64,000 bases of DNA from Hyphomonas sp. (GCA_017792365.1 CP051229.1:3285725-3349724); one strand, 5' to 3'. Shown: positions 9,628 through 21,633, counted from the first letter of the stretch. Numbers and translations are program-made. Notes: generated from the sequence alone by a model not told the origin.

Positions 9628-11418
9628 ATGAATCTGCTTGAACGCATCCAAAGCGACTGGCGCTATGTCATGGGGTTCCGCCGCCTGGTGGCCGCGACAT
9701 CCGATCTCACGGCGGAGAGTACGCTGCTGCTGGGCGACGAGATGGAGCAGCGGCTGGATGAATTCGCGGATCGCACGTTCGTGGAATTCGAGGGGCAGCG
9801 CTGGACCTACGGGCAGCTTGAGGAGCGGGCCAACAAGTACGCCAACTGGGCGCTGGGCCAGGGGCTGAAGTCCGGCGAGTGCGTCGCGCTCTTCATGGAG
9901 AACCAGCCGGACTACATCGCCTTCTGGATCGGGATGTCGAAGGTCGGCGTTCAGACCGCGCTGATCAACTCGAACCTGTTTGGCGCCGGGCTGACGCACT
10001 GCATCAACGTCGTCTCGGCGCGCGCTGTCGTCTGCGGCGAAGGGATGGTGGAGACGGTCGAGCGCATCGCCGCCGACACCAAGATCGACCTTGGCATCTG
10101 GAGGCTGGGCGCAGGCCAGGATGGGGCGAGCGATCTCGGGCTGGCGCTGGAGACGATCGGATCGCACCGCCCGGAGCGCGTGCACCGCGAGGCGCAGCGC
10201 GGCGCCGACATCGCCATGTTCATCTTCACCTCGGGGACGACCGGCCTGCCGAAGGCGGCGAAGATCACCAATTCGCGCGCGCTGGGCCTGATGCGCGTCT
10301 TCGTTACGGCGGTGGGCGTTGAGAAGACTGACCGCATCCTGCTGACGCTGCCGCTGTATCACGCGACCGGCGGCATGTGCGGCGTTGGCTGTGCGATCAA
10401 TTCCGGCGGGACGCTGATCCTCAAGCGCAAGTTTTCCGCCTCCCACTTCTGGCAGGAAGCGATCGACAGCAAGGCGACCATGCTGGTCTATATCGGCGAG
10501 CTTGGGCGCTACCTGATGAACCTGCCGCCGAGCCCGCAGGAGAAGCAGCATTCGATCGTGAAGGGATTTGGCAACGGATTGCGGCCGGACGTGTGGGCTG
10601 AATTCGTCGAGCGGACGGGCATCAAACGTCTGGTCGAGTTCTACGGCTCGACCGAGGGCAACGTGAACTTCTTCAACCTTGATGGAAAGATTGGCGCCGT
10701 CGGGCGGATCCCGCGCGTGCTGCGGGGCAGGCTGCGGGCGCGGGTCGTGAAGTTCGACGTCGAGACCGAACAGCCGATCCGCGGGCCGGACGGCTTCTGC
10801 ATCGAGGCTGCGCCGGACGAGGTGGGCGAGGCGATCGGCCCGATTTCGAACGAGCCGCGCGAACGGTTCGAAGGCTATTTCAACAAGGAACAGACGGAAA
10901 AGAAGATCCTGACCGACGTGTTCAAGAAGGGCGACCGCTATTTCCGGACCGGCGACCTGATGAAGCTGGACGCGGACGGATACGTCTATTTCGTCGACCG
11001 CGTCGGCGACACGTTCCGCTGGAAATCGGAGAACGTCTCGACGACGGAAGTCGAGGCGGCGCTGTCGTCCTTCCCGGGGATCGAGCATGCAATCGTTTAC
11101 GGCGTCGAGGTGCCGCACAATGACGGGCGGGCCGGCATGGCGGCGATCGTCCCTGCGGGCGAAGTGGACCTCGGCAAGCTGAGCGCGCATCTGGCTGCGG
11201 CGCTGCCGTCCTATGCGCGGCCACTGTTCCTGCGGCTGAAGCGCGAGACGGAGACGACCGGTACGTTCAAGTATCGCAAGGTCGATCTTGTCGAGGAAGG
11301 CTATGATCCGGCGAAGGTGTCCGAGCCGCTGTACTTTGCTGATCCGGTCAGCGGCGAATTCAGGCCGGTAGATGCCGATGCTTTCGCCGCCATCCAGTCG
11401 GGCGGGATGCGCTTCTAG
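9628..11418 (+). CDS. long-chain acyl-CoA synthetase, FATP type
   Basis: 596 residues, the length of the fatty-acid transport protein / very-long-chain acyl-CoA synthetase branch of the ANL superfamily. The AMP-binding P-loop is IFTSGTTGLPKAAK near residue 200. Further motifs are LVEFYGSTEGNVNFFN, YFRTGDLMKLDADGYVYFVD and KSENVSTTEVEAAL, with a C-terminal lysine region TGTFKYRKVDLVEEGYDP. It activates fatty acids with ATP and CoA, probably at the inner membrane, feeding beta-oxidation with the acyl-CoA dehydrogenase, EtfAB and ETF-QO elsewhere in this window. Its TAG stop shares bases with the stop of a small opposite-strand gene. Confidence 0.92.
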   Translation: MNLLERIQSDWRYVMGFRRLVAATSDLTAESTLLLGDEMEQRLDEFADRTFVEFEGQRWTYGQLEERANKYANWALGQGLKSGECVALFMENQPDYIAFWIGMSKVGVQTALINSNLFGAGLTHCINVVSARAVVCGEGMVETVERIAADTKIDLGIWRLGAGQDGASDLGLALETIGSHRPERVHREAQRGADIAMFIFTSGTTGLPKAAKITNSRALGLMRVFVTAVGVEKTDRILLTLPLYHATGGMCGVGCAINSGGTLILKRKFSASHFWQEAIDSKATMLVYIGELGRYLMNLPPSPQEKQHSIVKGFGNGLRPDVWAEFVERTGIKRLVEFYGSTEGNVNFFNLDGKIGAVGRIPRVLRGRLRARVVKFDVETEQPIRGPDGFCIEAAPDEVGEAIGPISNEPRERFEGYFNKEQTEKKILTDVFKKGDRYFRTGDLMKLDADGYVYFVDRVGDTFRWKSENVSTTEVEAALSSFPGIEHAIVYGVEVPHNDGRAGMAAIVPAGEVDLGKLSAHLAAALPSYARPLFLRLKRETETTGTFKYRKVDLVEEGYDPAKVSEPLYFADPVSGEFRPVDADAFAAIQSGGMRF

Positions 11419-11564
11419 CGTTGGCGCGCGCCTGTTGCACGTGAGCGGCTGGCGGGCGGCTTCTGCGTGAAGTCGCTGGAAATGTTTCGCATGATCTCAA
11501 GCAGCAGGGCGCCAACCAGAATGACGGCGCCGACGGCATAGAGAATTTCGGGCGAAACGCTCAT
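11415..11564 (-). CDS. 49-residue single-pass membrane protein (hypothetical)
   Basis: A short frame from ATG 11564: MSVSPEILYAVGAVILVGAL then LLEIMRNISSDFTQ, ending in a basic tail rich in Arg and Ser. One membrane helix spans about residues 6-24. Codon use is good. Its stop (11417-11415) overlaps the stop of the acyl-CoA synthetase in the shared sequence CTAG. It may be a real small membrane protein, but nothing identifies its role. Chance remains possible at this length. Confidence 0.45.
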   Translation of the reverse strand: MSVSPEILYAVGAVILVGALLLEIMRNISSDFTQKPPASRSRATGARQR

Positions 11565-11643
11565 CAAGGCGCAACGGCCAAGGCGCGGCTAAGTTCCGGG
11601 GAGGAAGACCGCGACCGCCACGCTGTGTGCGTGACGGCCGCGT

Positions 11644-12693
11644 TCAGCTCCACAGGTCGCCGAGCTCGAGTTGCTCGACGAAGCCCGGGTTGGGCGGGCG
11701 ATAGTCCTGATCGCCGCGCGCCCGCGAATAGAGCGTGGACGCGATCGATTCCAGCGACGGCCCGGTGCGGACGCCGTGGGGTTCGAGCACCCGCACCAGA
11801 TCCCGGAGCATGTCCTCCGGCAGGTCCGCGTTTGCTGGACCTTTCGCCTCGGACAGGCGCCATCCCGCAGCGTCCCAGTTCAGGGCGACGACCGCCGGCA
11901 GCTCGCTGCGCCAGATGTAGACCGCCATGCGGCCTTCCGCGATCCGCCCGGCCTGGTCGGCAAGGCAGTTGCGGAATTCCAGCGCCGTTTTCTCCAGCTG
12001 TGCGCGCCGGGTGATCCGTACGAACGGAAGCCCGAGGCGCGGCGCCGGGGACGGCGGATGGAATTCATCCGGCATCAGGTCGGCCGCAGCCCTGCGGAAC
12101 AGGGCGTCGGCGTCCCCGCCTGCGCTCCATTTGCGCGCGAGCCGGGCCTCCGATCCGGGACGGCGCATGCGCACGGCCAGACGGAAGGCGCGGCCGAGGT
12201 CACGCGCCGCGTTCTCGCTCTCGACCGCTCGAACGATCGGGGCGAGGCGCAGCGGCGCGGGCAGCAGGGCCAGCGGCATGAAGCCGGCCGGCTCGATTGC
12301 CCGCATGTGACGCAGGACGGCGTTGGCCATGGGGTCCGCGAACAGGGCGAGGAAGGTCCCGTACTGATCGTGGGCCCACAGCTGTTCACCGGCCTTGGCC
12401 AGCGCACGCATGAACCCGCGCGACAGGTCGCCAACCATCAGGCGGGCGACATCCACGTCGCGCTCGAAGGCGAGACGGCGGCGGATGTCGGCGTCGTTGA
12501 GGTGAACGACGGCGAGCTGTGCAAGCGCGATGGCCGCCGCATGACGACGCGGCGCGGGCAGCGCGTAGAAATCGCCGAACGGCGCACGCCAGACACGCGC
12601 CACGTCTTCTGCGAACTCTCCCGCAAGGAAGCGCAGAAGCGGTGTGGCCGCGCTCGTGCGCGCGGGCGACAGCGTATGTACATTCGCGGACAT
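11644..12693 (-). CDS. PcfJ-like protein of unknown function
   Basis: 349 residues starting MSANVHTLSPARTSAATPLL. The N-terminal 220 residues are alpha-helical and Ala/Arg rich. The C-terminal third resembles PcfJ-type domains: LEKTALEFRNCLADQAGRIA, then EGRMAVYIWRSELPAVVALN, and LSEAKGPANADLPEDMLRDL. These match the family's HC-G-x-I pattern and its GxxN-P segment, although the usual HC is NC here. PcfJ proteins were named from plasmid conjugation loci and have no settled role. No conjugation genes are nearby. It is flanked by a 310-base gap that also leads to selO. Confidence 0.5.
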   Translation of the reverse strand: MSANVHTLSPARTSAATPLLRFLAGEFAEDVARVWRAPFGDFYALPAPRRHAAAIALAQLAVVHLNDADIRRRLAFERDVDVARLMVGDLSRGFMRALAKAGEQLWAHDQYGTFLALFADPMANAVLRHMRAIEPAGFMPLALLPAPLRLAPIVRAVESENAARDLGRAFRLAVRMRRPGSEARLARKWSAGGDADALFRRAAADLMPDEFHPPSPAPRLGLPFVRITRRAQLEKTALEFRNCLADQAGRIAEGRMAVYIWRSELPAVVALNWDAAGWRLSEAKGPANADLPEDMLRDLVRVLEPHGVRTGPSLESIASTLYSRARGDQDYRPPNPGFVEQLELGDLWS

Positions 12694-13004
12694 GACCGCG
12701 TCTCCTCAGGCGCAGCGCACGCGCTCGCAATCCGGCGGGCGGGGCGCTGTGACGGTGTGCGCATGGGCGCACGCTAATGGTTCAAGAGGTCAGACGCGTC
12801 CGGGCCACTGCGCGGGGCGTTGACCGCCCCTGCTGAAACAGAGGGGCAAATTGAGCTGTGTCAGCCTTGTTCGCCTCAACTTGTTGGCTCCAGATAAAAT
12901 GCGGGGAGTTGTCCCCCGACCGTTTGCTGTTGCAGGAAGAAGGTGTCGACAATTGGGCGACAAGGCGAACGGGCGCTTTCGCATCGGCGGTGAAGGAGTT
13001 GTGA
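12694..13004. other. intergenic region between divergent genes
   Basis: A divergent gap that should hold promoters for the PcfJ-like gene and for selO. The frames in it have no coding character. AAGGAG at 12993-12998 is the ribosome binding site of selO. I saw no clear operator. Confidence 0.5.
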
Positions 13005-14447
13005 TTGTCCAGCGAGAGCAAGGGCGCGTTCAGGCCCGAGACGGCGATCCTTGAGCTGGACGAGCGGTTTCGTTCGCCGGTCGAGGCGGCGTCGTTTCCC
13101 GAGCACCAGCTGAGATGGCGCAACCAGCGCTGGGCCGATGAGGTCGGACTTGGCGGACTGAGCGATGCGCAATGGCTCGATCATTTCGGGCGGTTTGCGC
13201 CGCTGGAAGGTTCGCTGCAGACGCCGCAGGCGCTGGCGTATCACGGCGATCAGTTCGGCGTTTACAATCCGCAGATCGGCGACGGGCGCGGCTTCCTGTT
13301 CGCGCAGATGCGCGATGGCGCGGGCCGGCTGCTGGACCTTGGCACGAAGGGATCGGGCCAGACACCATGGTCGCGCACCGGCGATGGCCGGCTGACGCTG
13401 AAGGGCGGCGTGCGCGAGGTGCTGGCGGCGAACATGCTGGAGGCGCTTGGCGTCTATACGTCGAAGCCGTTCTCGCTGGTGGAGACGGGAGAGCAATTGC
13501 ATCGCGGCGACGAGCCGAGCCCGACGCGCTCGTCGGTGCTGGTGCGGCTGTCGCACAGCCATATCCGGTTCGGGACGTTTCAAAGGCTGGCGTATCTCGA
13601 TGACAAGGAGGCGCTGGCGGAACTCGTCGCATACTGCGTGCGCCACTATCATCCTGAGGCGGAGGCGGGTGACACGTCAGCAACTGCGGCGGCGCTTTAT
13701 GGCGCGGTGATCGAGACGACCGCCCAGCTCGCGGCGTCGTGGATGGCGGCGGGGTTTGTCCATGGCGTGCTCAATACCGACAACATGGTGGTGACCGGAG
13801 AGAGCTTCGATTACGGGCCTTGGCGGTTCCTGCCGAACTACGAACCGGACTTCACGGCGGCGTATTTCGACGAGGGCGGCCGCTATCGTTTCCGGCAGCA
13901 GCCGACGGCGGCGTTGTGGAACCTGGCGCGGCTTGGCGGGGCGCTGGCGCCGATCAGCGATGTCGAGGTGCTGCAGGCGAAGCTGGAGCAATTCCAGCCG
14001 GCCTATGACGCGGCGTTTCGGGAGCGCATGTTCGCGGTGCTGGGGCTGAAGTCGGGCGCCGCAGAAGACGATCAGGCGCTGCTGGAGGCGTTGCTGGGCT
14101 GGATGCGGAGTTCGGGGGCGTCGTGGCCGCAGGTGTTCTTTGACTGGTTCGGCGGAGCGGCAAGCGCAGATCGCGCCGCAAGGTCGCCGATCGCAAAGGC
14201 CTATGACTCAAGTTTCGAGCCTGTGAGGACCCTGTTCGAGCACCGCGAACCGGAGCGGCCGGAGCGTCTTGAGGCCGCATATTTCGCACGGGAGCGCCCG
14301 GCGAGCCTCCTGATTGAGGAAGTCGAGGCGATCTGGGCTCCGATCGCTGCGGATGACGACTGGAGCGGCTTTCAACGCGCGATCGCGGACATCGAAGCGG
14401 CCCGGTCGGCGCTGGATATCCGGCCTGTCAAAGAGGCCGCTAGCTAA
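13005..14447 (+). CDS. selO: SelO / YdiU family protein adenylyltransferase (UPF0061)
   Basis: 480 residues, normal for SelO. It starts at TTG 13005, chosen because AAGGAG lies 6 bases upstream. Pseudokinase-fold hallmarks are present: LALAYHGDQFGVYNPQIGDG-type N-lobe (ALAYHGDQFGVYNPQIGDGR), LDLGTKGSGQTPWSRTGDG with the ATP-contacting region, FGTFQRLAYL, and GFVHGVLNTDNMVVTGESFD with the catalytic-loop Asn and DYGPWRFL with the metal-binding Asp. SelO transfers AMP to protein hydroxyls and is linked to redox stress. Bacterial enzymes lack the mammalian selenocysteine, and here the C-terminus also has none. It is a single-gene unit. Confidence 0.93.
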   Translation: MSSESKGAFRPETAILELDERFRSPVEAASFPEHQLRWRNQRWADEVGLGGLSDAQWLDHFGRFAPLEGSLQTPQALAYHGDQFGVYNPQIGDGRGFLFAQMRDGAGRLLDLGTKGSGQTPWSRTGDGRLTLKGGVREVLAANMLEALGVYTSKPFSLVETGEQLHRGDEPSPTRSSVLVRLSHSHIRFGTFQRLAYLDDKEALAELVAYCVRHYHPEAEAGDTSATAAALYGAVIETTAQLAASWMAAGFVHGVLNTDNMVVTGESFDYGPWRFLPNYEPDFTAAYFDEGGRYRFRQQPTAALWNLARLGGALAPISDVEVLQAKLEQFQPAYDAAFRERMFAVLGLKSGAAEDDQALLEALLGWMRSSGASWPQVFFDWFGGAASADRAARSPIAKAYDSSFEPVRTLFEHREPERPERLEAAYFARERPASLLIEEVEAIWAPIAADDDWSGFQRAIADIEAARSALDIRPVKEAAS

Positions 14448-14460
14448 CATGAGACAAGGC

Positions 14461-14510
14461 GAGTCTTACACCATTGTTAACGATTTATCGCCCAAAATTC
14501 AGGCTGAATC
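14461..14510 (+). promoter_or_regulatory. candidate cell-cycle promoter of the hybrid kinase
   Basis: Within the 80 bases before the kinase start there are two GANTC sites, the CcrM target (GAGTC 14461-14465, GAATC 14506-14510). Between them is TTAACGAT (14477-14484), one base from the TTAACCAT half-site described for CtrA in Caulobacter. GANTC is short, so chance is possible. ccrM itself is in this window at 50923-52080. Confidence 0.3.
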
Positions 14511-14529
14511 GCACTGATTGATAGGGTCG

Positions 14530-17327
14530 ATGTCCGACAGGGTTTCACTTTCTCCGGCCTCCGCGAGCGGGGAGGTGGAACGCAGCTTTGTCGCGGCGGT
14601 CGACCATCTGTTGAACAACGTGACCGAGGCGTTCGCGCTGCTGGATAGCCAGGGCCGGGTGCGGCGCGCCAATGTCGCCTTTCGCCGGCTGACCGGACCT
14701 GCGGGCGGCGCCAGCGACGCCAGTCTTCTGCAGTATATCGTGCCCGACCAGCGCGCAGCGTTCGAGGACATCATCGAAACGCTTGGGCCGTGCTCGCCGC
14801 AGCGTGTGATTTCTCACGATTTCCAGATCGGCCGGGACGTCCGGACGATCGAGTCAGTCTTCAACTGGCTTGGCGACAGCAAGTACATCGCGTGGATGGG
14901 ACGCGACGTGACGGAGGACCGCAAGCGCGAGCTGGTGCGTCGCGAGGCGGAGGCGACGAACGCGGCCATCGAGCGGACGGGCGGCGTCGGTCACTGGCGG
15001 ATTCCGATCGGCCAGAAGCCGGAACTTTCGCCCGGCGCGCTGCGCGTCTTCGGTCTGGATCCGAAATCACCGCCCCCATCCATGCCGGAATTCCTCGACA
15101 TGATCGCGGAAGCGGACCGGCCAAGGGTCAGGTCCGCCGCCATGGAGGCGATGCAGAAACGCAAGCCGTTCATCGGCACGTTCCAGTTCCGCCGTCCCGA
15201 CGGGGATGTACGCAAGCTTTGCGTGTCGGGTTCGTTCACGCTTGGCGTGCGCGGGGAGGTCGCCGCCGTGCATGGCGTGCTGGTCGACCGGACCAACGAA
15301 GCGCAGGCGATGCGCGAGATGCTCAACTCGACCTCGCTGGTCTCGCGGTTCGTGGATAGCGCGCCGTTTCCGATGATGGTGTGCGACAGCGACATGAACG
15401 TCCTCATGGCGTCGCCGGAATTCCTGAACTTTCACAAGCTCAGCCATGCCGAAGCGATTGGCGCAAACCTCTACGAGCTGTTTCCCTGGCTGCCGGACCA
15501 CTGGCGCGGCGTGCATCAGCGCTCGCTGGCCGGCGAAACCATGCGCAAGGACGCCGAGCGCTACAAGGACGGCAAGGGCGAGGAGAAGTGGATCAAGTGG
15601 GTCTCGACGCCGTGGCGAAACGCCAAGGGCGTGGTGTGCGGGCTGATCATCATGCGCGAGGACATCACCGAGACGGTCAACGCGCAGCACAAGATGGAAG
15701 CCAGCAAGGAGCGCACGCAGCTCGGCATGTCGCTGGCCTCGATCATGATCCTCGATCTCGACTTTGAGCATCGGGAAATCGTGCTTGAGGGCGAATGGCG
15801 CAACCTGTTCCCCGAGCGGCCGACCTATGATGCGCTGACGGGCGCCGTTGAGTGGATCCATGAGGCGGATCGCCCGGCGATGGCGGACAGCTGGCGCGCG
15901 CACCTCGGCGGCGGCGCGCCCTATACGGCCGAATACCGCGTTCAGATGCCGGACGGCAAAGAGCTCTGGCACTCCGCCAACGTTCACATCATGCGTGCGA
16001 GCAACGGGTCGCCCGAGCGCGCGATCGCCGTGATCGTGGATGTGACGGCGCGCAAGCTGGCGGAGAACCGCGCGCTGGATGCAGAGCAGCGCGCGCTTGC
16101 GGCGGGCGCCGCGAAATCCGACTTCCTCGCCAACATGAGCCACGAAGTCCGCACGCCGCTGAACGGCGTCCTCGCGGTGTCAGAAATGCTCGGCCGGACG
16201 AACCTCGACGAGAAACAGCAGGAAATGGTGCGGCTGATCACCGGTTCAGGGCAGACGCTGCTGAAGGTGATGGACGACCTAGTCGAATTCTCGCGGCTTG
16301 AGGCGCGCCAGATCGAGTTCGAGGTGCGTCCGTTCGAGCCCGACGAAGTGATCCGCGAGACGTGCGAAACGGCAAGGGCGCAGGCCGAAGCCAAGGGCCT
16401 GGATTTCGAAAGCTTCATCTCCGCCAGCATCGACGGCGTATTCCGCGGCGACCCGCTGAGGATCGGACAGGTGTTGTCCAACATTCTCGCGAACGCCGTG
16501 AAGTTCACCGATCAGGGGCGGATCAGTGTCAACGCCTCCGTGGCCGACCGGGAGAACGGAACGCTTCTGGAAATGGTCGTTGAGGATACCGGCGTAGGCT
16601 TCTCGTCCGATGTCGCCGAGCGCCTGTTCGAGGGCTTTGAGCAGGCCGACGCTTCGGTGTCGCGCAAGTATGGCGGGCTTGGCCTCGGCCTGTCGCTGGT
16701 GAAGCGGCTTGTCGAGGGGATGAACGGCACGGTTTCGGCGACGTCAGAGGAGGGCGTCGGTTCGCGCTTCGAGATCAAGCTGCCGATCGCGCGCGACAAG
16801 ATCTCGGCGCTTGGAAAGTTCAACACCGTGGATGTCGAAGACTTCGAGGCGGAAACCACGCTTGAAGGCATCCGGCTGCTCGTCGCGGAAGACAATCCGA
16901 TGAACCGGCGCGTCGTCGAATTGCTGATGGCGCAGAGCGGTGTGGAGATCACCTTTGCCGAGAACGGGAAGGAAGCGACCGAAACCTTCAGATCAGGCGC
17001 GTTCGATATCGTGCTGATGGACCTTCAGATGCCGGTCATGGGCGGCTTGCAGGCGACGCGAGAGATCCGCGCCTGGGAGCGAAGCGAGGGCCGCGTGGCC
17101 ACGCCGATCATCGCCCTGTCGGCCAACGCCACGGACGATCACGTCGCCGAGGCGAAGGAGGCGGGGGCCAATGCGCACGTCGCCAAGCCCATTGTCCGCG
17201 AAGTGCTGTTCGAGACGATCGCCCGCTACGCATCCGGCTCGCGCCCCGCGATCCAGGGCGACGATGACGATTTCGATCTCGATGGGCTCGACGAATTCGA
17301 CCTTGAGTCCGATCTCGATATCGCGAT

Positions 17328-17331
<4 letters not shown>
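14530..17331 (+). CDS. cytoplasmic PAS hybrid sensor histidine kinase
   Basis: 933 residues from ATG 14530 ([20 protein letters not shown]). There are no membrane helices. About four PAS modules fill residues 20-510 (for example [20 protein letters not shown] and [16 protein letters not shown]). HisKA carries H538 in [15 protein letters not shown]. HATPase_c shows [13 protein letters not shown] (N box), DTGVGFSSD (G1) and [19 protein letters not shown] (G2). A receiver domain follows with D831 in [13 protein letters not shown] and the conserved Lys in HVAKPI. The protein ends in an acidic tail of about 25 residues rich in Asp/Glu/Leu. It should relay phosphate from its own receiver to a separate phosphotransferase, not encoded here. 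Signal unknown. GANTC and a CtrA-like half-site lie upstream. Its stop overlaps that of acs by four bases. Confidence 0.93.
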
Positions 17332-19307
<1,976 letters not shown>

Positions 19308-19411
19308 GGGGCATCATTCCGAATTGCGCGTAACCGATGGTTGCGCATTTTCGGGCTGACGAAAACCCTGAGACCCCTCTCGGGCGACCTCAGGCGGCGC
19401 CGGATGTCTTG

Positions 19412-20208
19412 TTAGCCGACGAAGGCTTTCTCGACGACGAACTGGGCCGGAGTGGCGTTCGAGCCCTCGATGAGGCCAGCCTGCTCGACCAGCGCCTTGG
19501 TGTCGTTGATCATGTCCATCGAGCCGCAGATCATGACGCGGTCTGTGTCGGGATTGAGCGAGGGGACGCCGAGGTCTTCGAACAGCTTGCCGGTCTGGAT
19601 GGCGTCGGTGATGCGCTGGGTGCGCGGCCATTCCTCGCGCGTGCAGGTCGTATAGAGGGTCAGCCGGTCGGCGTGCTCGCCAACGAGCGGATCGTCCTTG
19701 AGGCTCTCGGCCAGTTCCTGCCCGTATTTCAGCTCGCCGACTTCGCGGCAGGTGTGGGTGAGGATCACCCTCTCGAAGCGCTCGTAGGTTTCCGGATCGC
19801 GGATGACGCTGGCGAACGGGGCGATGCCGGTGCCGGTTGAGAAGAGATAGAGGTTCTTGCCGGGGGTCAGCGCATCGTGAACCAGCGTGCCGGTGGGCTT
19901 GCGGCCGAGCAGGACCTTGTCGCCGGGCTGGATCGCCTGGAGACGCGAGGTCAGCGGGCCATCGGGGACCTTGATCGAGAAGAATTCCAGTTCCTCGTCC
20001 CAGGACGGGCTGGCGATGGAATAGGCAGCAGCGGCTTGCCGTTATCCTTGTAGAGGCCGATCATGACGAACTCGCCCGAACGGAAGCGGAAGGTCATCGG
20101 ACGGCTGATTCGGAACGCGAACATGCGGTCGGTGTAGTGCTTGACCGACAGGACGGTTTCTTCCGTTGGCGCGTTCGGAGACGGGGCGGGTTGGGCTGCG
20201 GCTTCCAT
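19412..20208 (-). pseudogene. fpr: ferredoxin-NADP+ reductase, frameshifted as sequenced
   Basis: N-terminal frame from ATG 20208: EETVLSVKHYTDRMFAFRIS, FRSGEFVMIGLYKDNGKPLL. At about 20024-20030 the frame breaks. The FAD-binding RAYS motif expected after KPLL is reduced so that only YSIASPSWDEELEFFSIKVP remains in the next frame; a loss of about four bases (GCGC type) explains it. The rest is intact: LGRKPTGTLVHDALTPGKNL, YLFSTGTGIAPFASVIRD, VILTHTCREVGELKYGQEL, VMICGSMDMINDTKALV and the typical end FVVEKAFVG. Repaired length is about 266 residues, normal for bacterial Fpr. It passes electrons between NADPH and ferredoxin or flavodoxin in the cytoplasm. A sequencing error is likely, as the rest shows no decay. 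Confidence 0.85.
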
Positions 20209-20523
20209 TCGTCGCGGGGTCCATTGCGAAAACGTGATGTCGCGGGGTGCGCGACGGCAGGCTTGGACCTAGTCAGCCGATGCCCGAAAAGCAACTAAAG
20301 CCAATGTTTAGGGCCGGAATGACTTCCTGAAAGGCGCTTTTGACCGCCAAATTGCCGCCGCAAGATCGTGCAATGCACCCGCTCGACGGTGGAAGTGCGC
20401 AGGTTAATCTGACAGGGCAGTTCCCCGGAGGGCCGAAGCGGGTTGGCGCGGCGCTGCACATTGGTGCAACTTCACTTGTCGATGACCCTCCTCATGAGGG
20501 CGCAGATCGAGAGGCCTTAGAGT
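20209..20523. other. divergent intergenic region
   Basis: About 315 bases between fpr and the membrane fusion protein gene. No coding frame is convincing. It presumably carries both promoters. I saw no clear operator. Confidence 0.5.
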
Positions 20524-21633
20524 TTGTCGCGTTGGTTAACCCTCGTGCTCGGCGCCGTGGCGGTTCTTGCCGCGATCTATGGATTGCGGGCGATGATGAC
20601 CGGCGGCGGATCGATCGAGACCGTGCGCGCGGAAACCGTGCCGACGCTCGACAAGCCGGTCTCGGACGGGCGGGTCGCCCGCGACGGCATGCAGGTCGTG
20701 GTGGTCCGCTCGACCTCGCAGCAACGGCCGCTGTTTGTATCCCTGACCGGACGCACCGAATCCGTGCGGACGGTGACCGCGCGCGCAGAGACGACGGGTA
20801 CGGTTCGGGCGGCGCCGGCAGCCGAAGGGCGGATGGTGAAGCGCGGCGACGTCTTGTGCGAGCTGGACGTTGAGGGTCGCGGCGCCCGGGTGCGGGAAGC
20901 GGAAGCCGAATTCCGCGCCAAGGAGCTGGAGCACAAGGCGGCGGCCGAACTGGTCGCCAAGGGCTGGGCTGCGGCGCCGCGCCTTGAGAGCGCCATGGCG
21001 GCGCTGGATGCGGCCCGGGCCAGCCTGTCGGTTGCGCGCTCTGAACTTGCCAAGACCCGGGTGACGGCGCCGTTCGGCGGCGTGTTCGAGAAGCGGCTGG
21101 CCGATATCGGCGACTTCCTCGCTCCGGGCAGCGCCTGTGGCGTCGTCGTCCAGCTTGATCCCATTCTTGTGGTGGCCGAGGCCGCCGACCAGAACGCTGC
21201 GCGGATCGAGGTCGATGCGCCGGCGCGGCTGAGGCTTTCGGACGGGCAGGAGGCGCAGGGACAGGTGCGCTATCTGGCCAAGACCGCGGACCCGACGGCT
21301 CGGACCTTCCGTGTCGAGGTTGAACTGGCGAACCCGGAAGGCGAGATTCCGGTGGGGCGTGTCACCGAAGTGCGCATCCGGGTTGGCGAGGGCGAGGCGC
21401 ATCGTGTGGCGCCGAACTTCCTGACGCTGGACGAGCAGGGCCGGATTGGCCTGCGCTATCTCGATGTCGGCGGGGTTGTCGGCTTCATGCCGGCTGATGT
21501 TGTCGACGAGAGCCCGGAGGGCATCTGGGTCGCCGGGCTGCCGAAGGAGACGCTGATCGTGGCGCCGGGACAGGAAGCGGTGCGCGCGGGTGTGCGGGCG
21601 ACGCCGGTCTTTCAGGAAACCATCGCGCCCTAG
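20524..21633 (+). CDS. RND-type efflux membrane fusion protein (HlyD family)
   Basis: 369 residues from TTG 20524. An N-terminal membrane anchor (LTLVLGAVAVLAAIYGLRAM) is followed by the barrel-sandwich half VTARAETTGTVRAAPAAEGR and the KRGDVLCELDVEGR lipoyl-like strand. A helical hairpin spans about residues 120-180 (AEAEFRAKELEHKAAAELVA), then VTAPFGGVFEKRLADIGDFL, the matching half-lipoyl motif. The C-terminus gives the beta-barrel and membrane-proximal domains (IPVGRVTEVRIRV). It would link an inner-membrane pump to an outer-membrane channel. No RND pump gene is adjacent: the next gene is GT39 on the opposite strand, so the partner must be elsewhere or lost. Confidence 0.85.
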   Translation: MSRWLTLVLGAVAVLAAIYGLRAMMTGGGSIETVRAETVPTLDKPVSDGRVARDGMQVVVVRSTSQQRPLFVSLTGRTESVRTVTARAETTGTVRAAPAAEGRMVKRGDVLCELDVEGRGARVREAEAEFRAKELEHKAAAELVAKGWAAAPRLESAMAALDAARASLSVARSELAKTRVTAPFGGVFEKRLADIGDFLAPGSACGVVVQLDPILVVAEAADQNAARIEVDAPARLRLSDGQEAQGQVRYLAKTADPTARTFRVEVELANPEGEIPVGRVTEVRIRVGEGEAHRVAPNFLTLDEQGRIGLRYLDVGGVVGFMPADVVDESPEGIWVAGLPKETLIVAPGQEAVRAGVRATPVFQETIAP

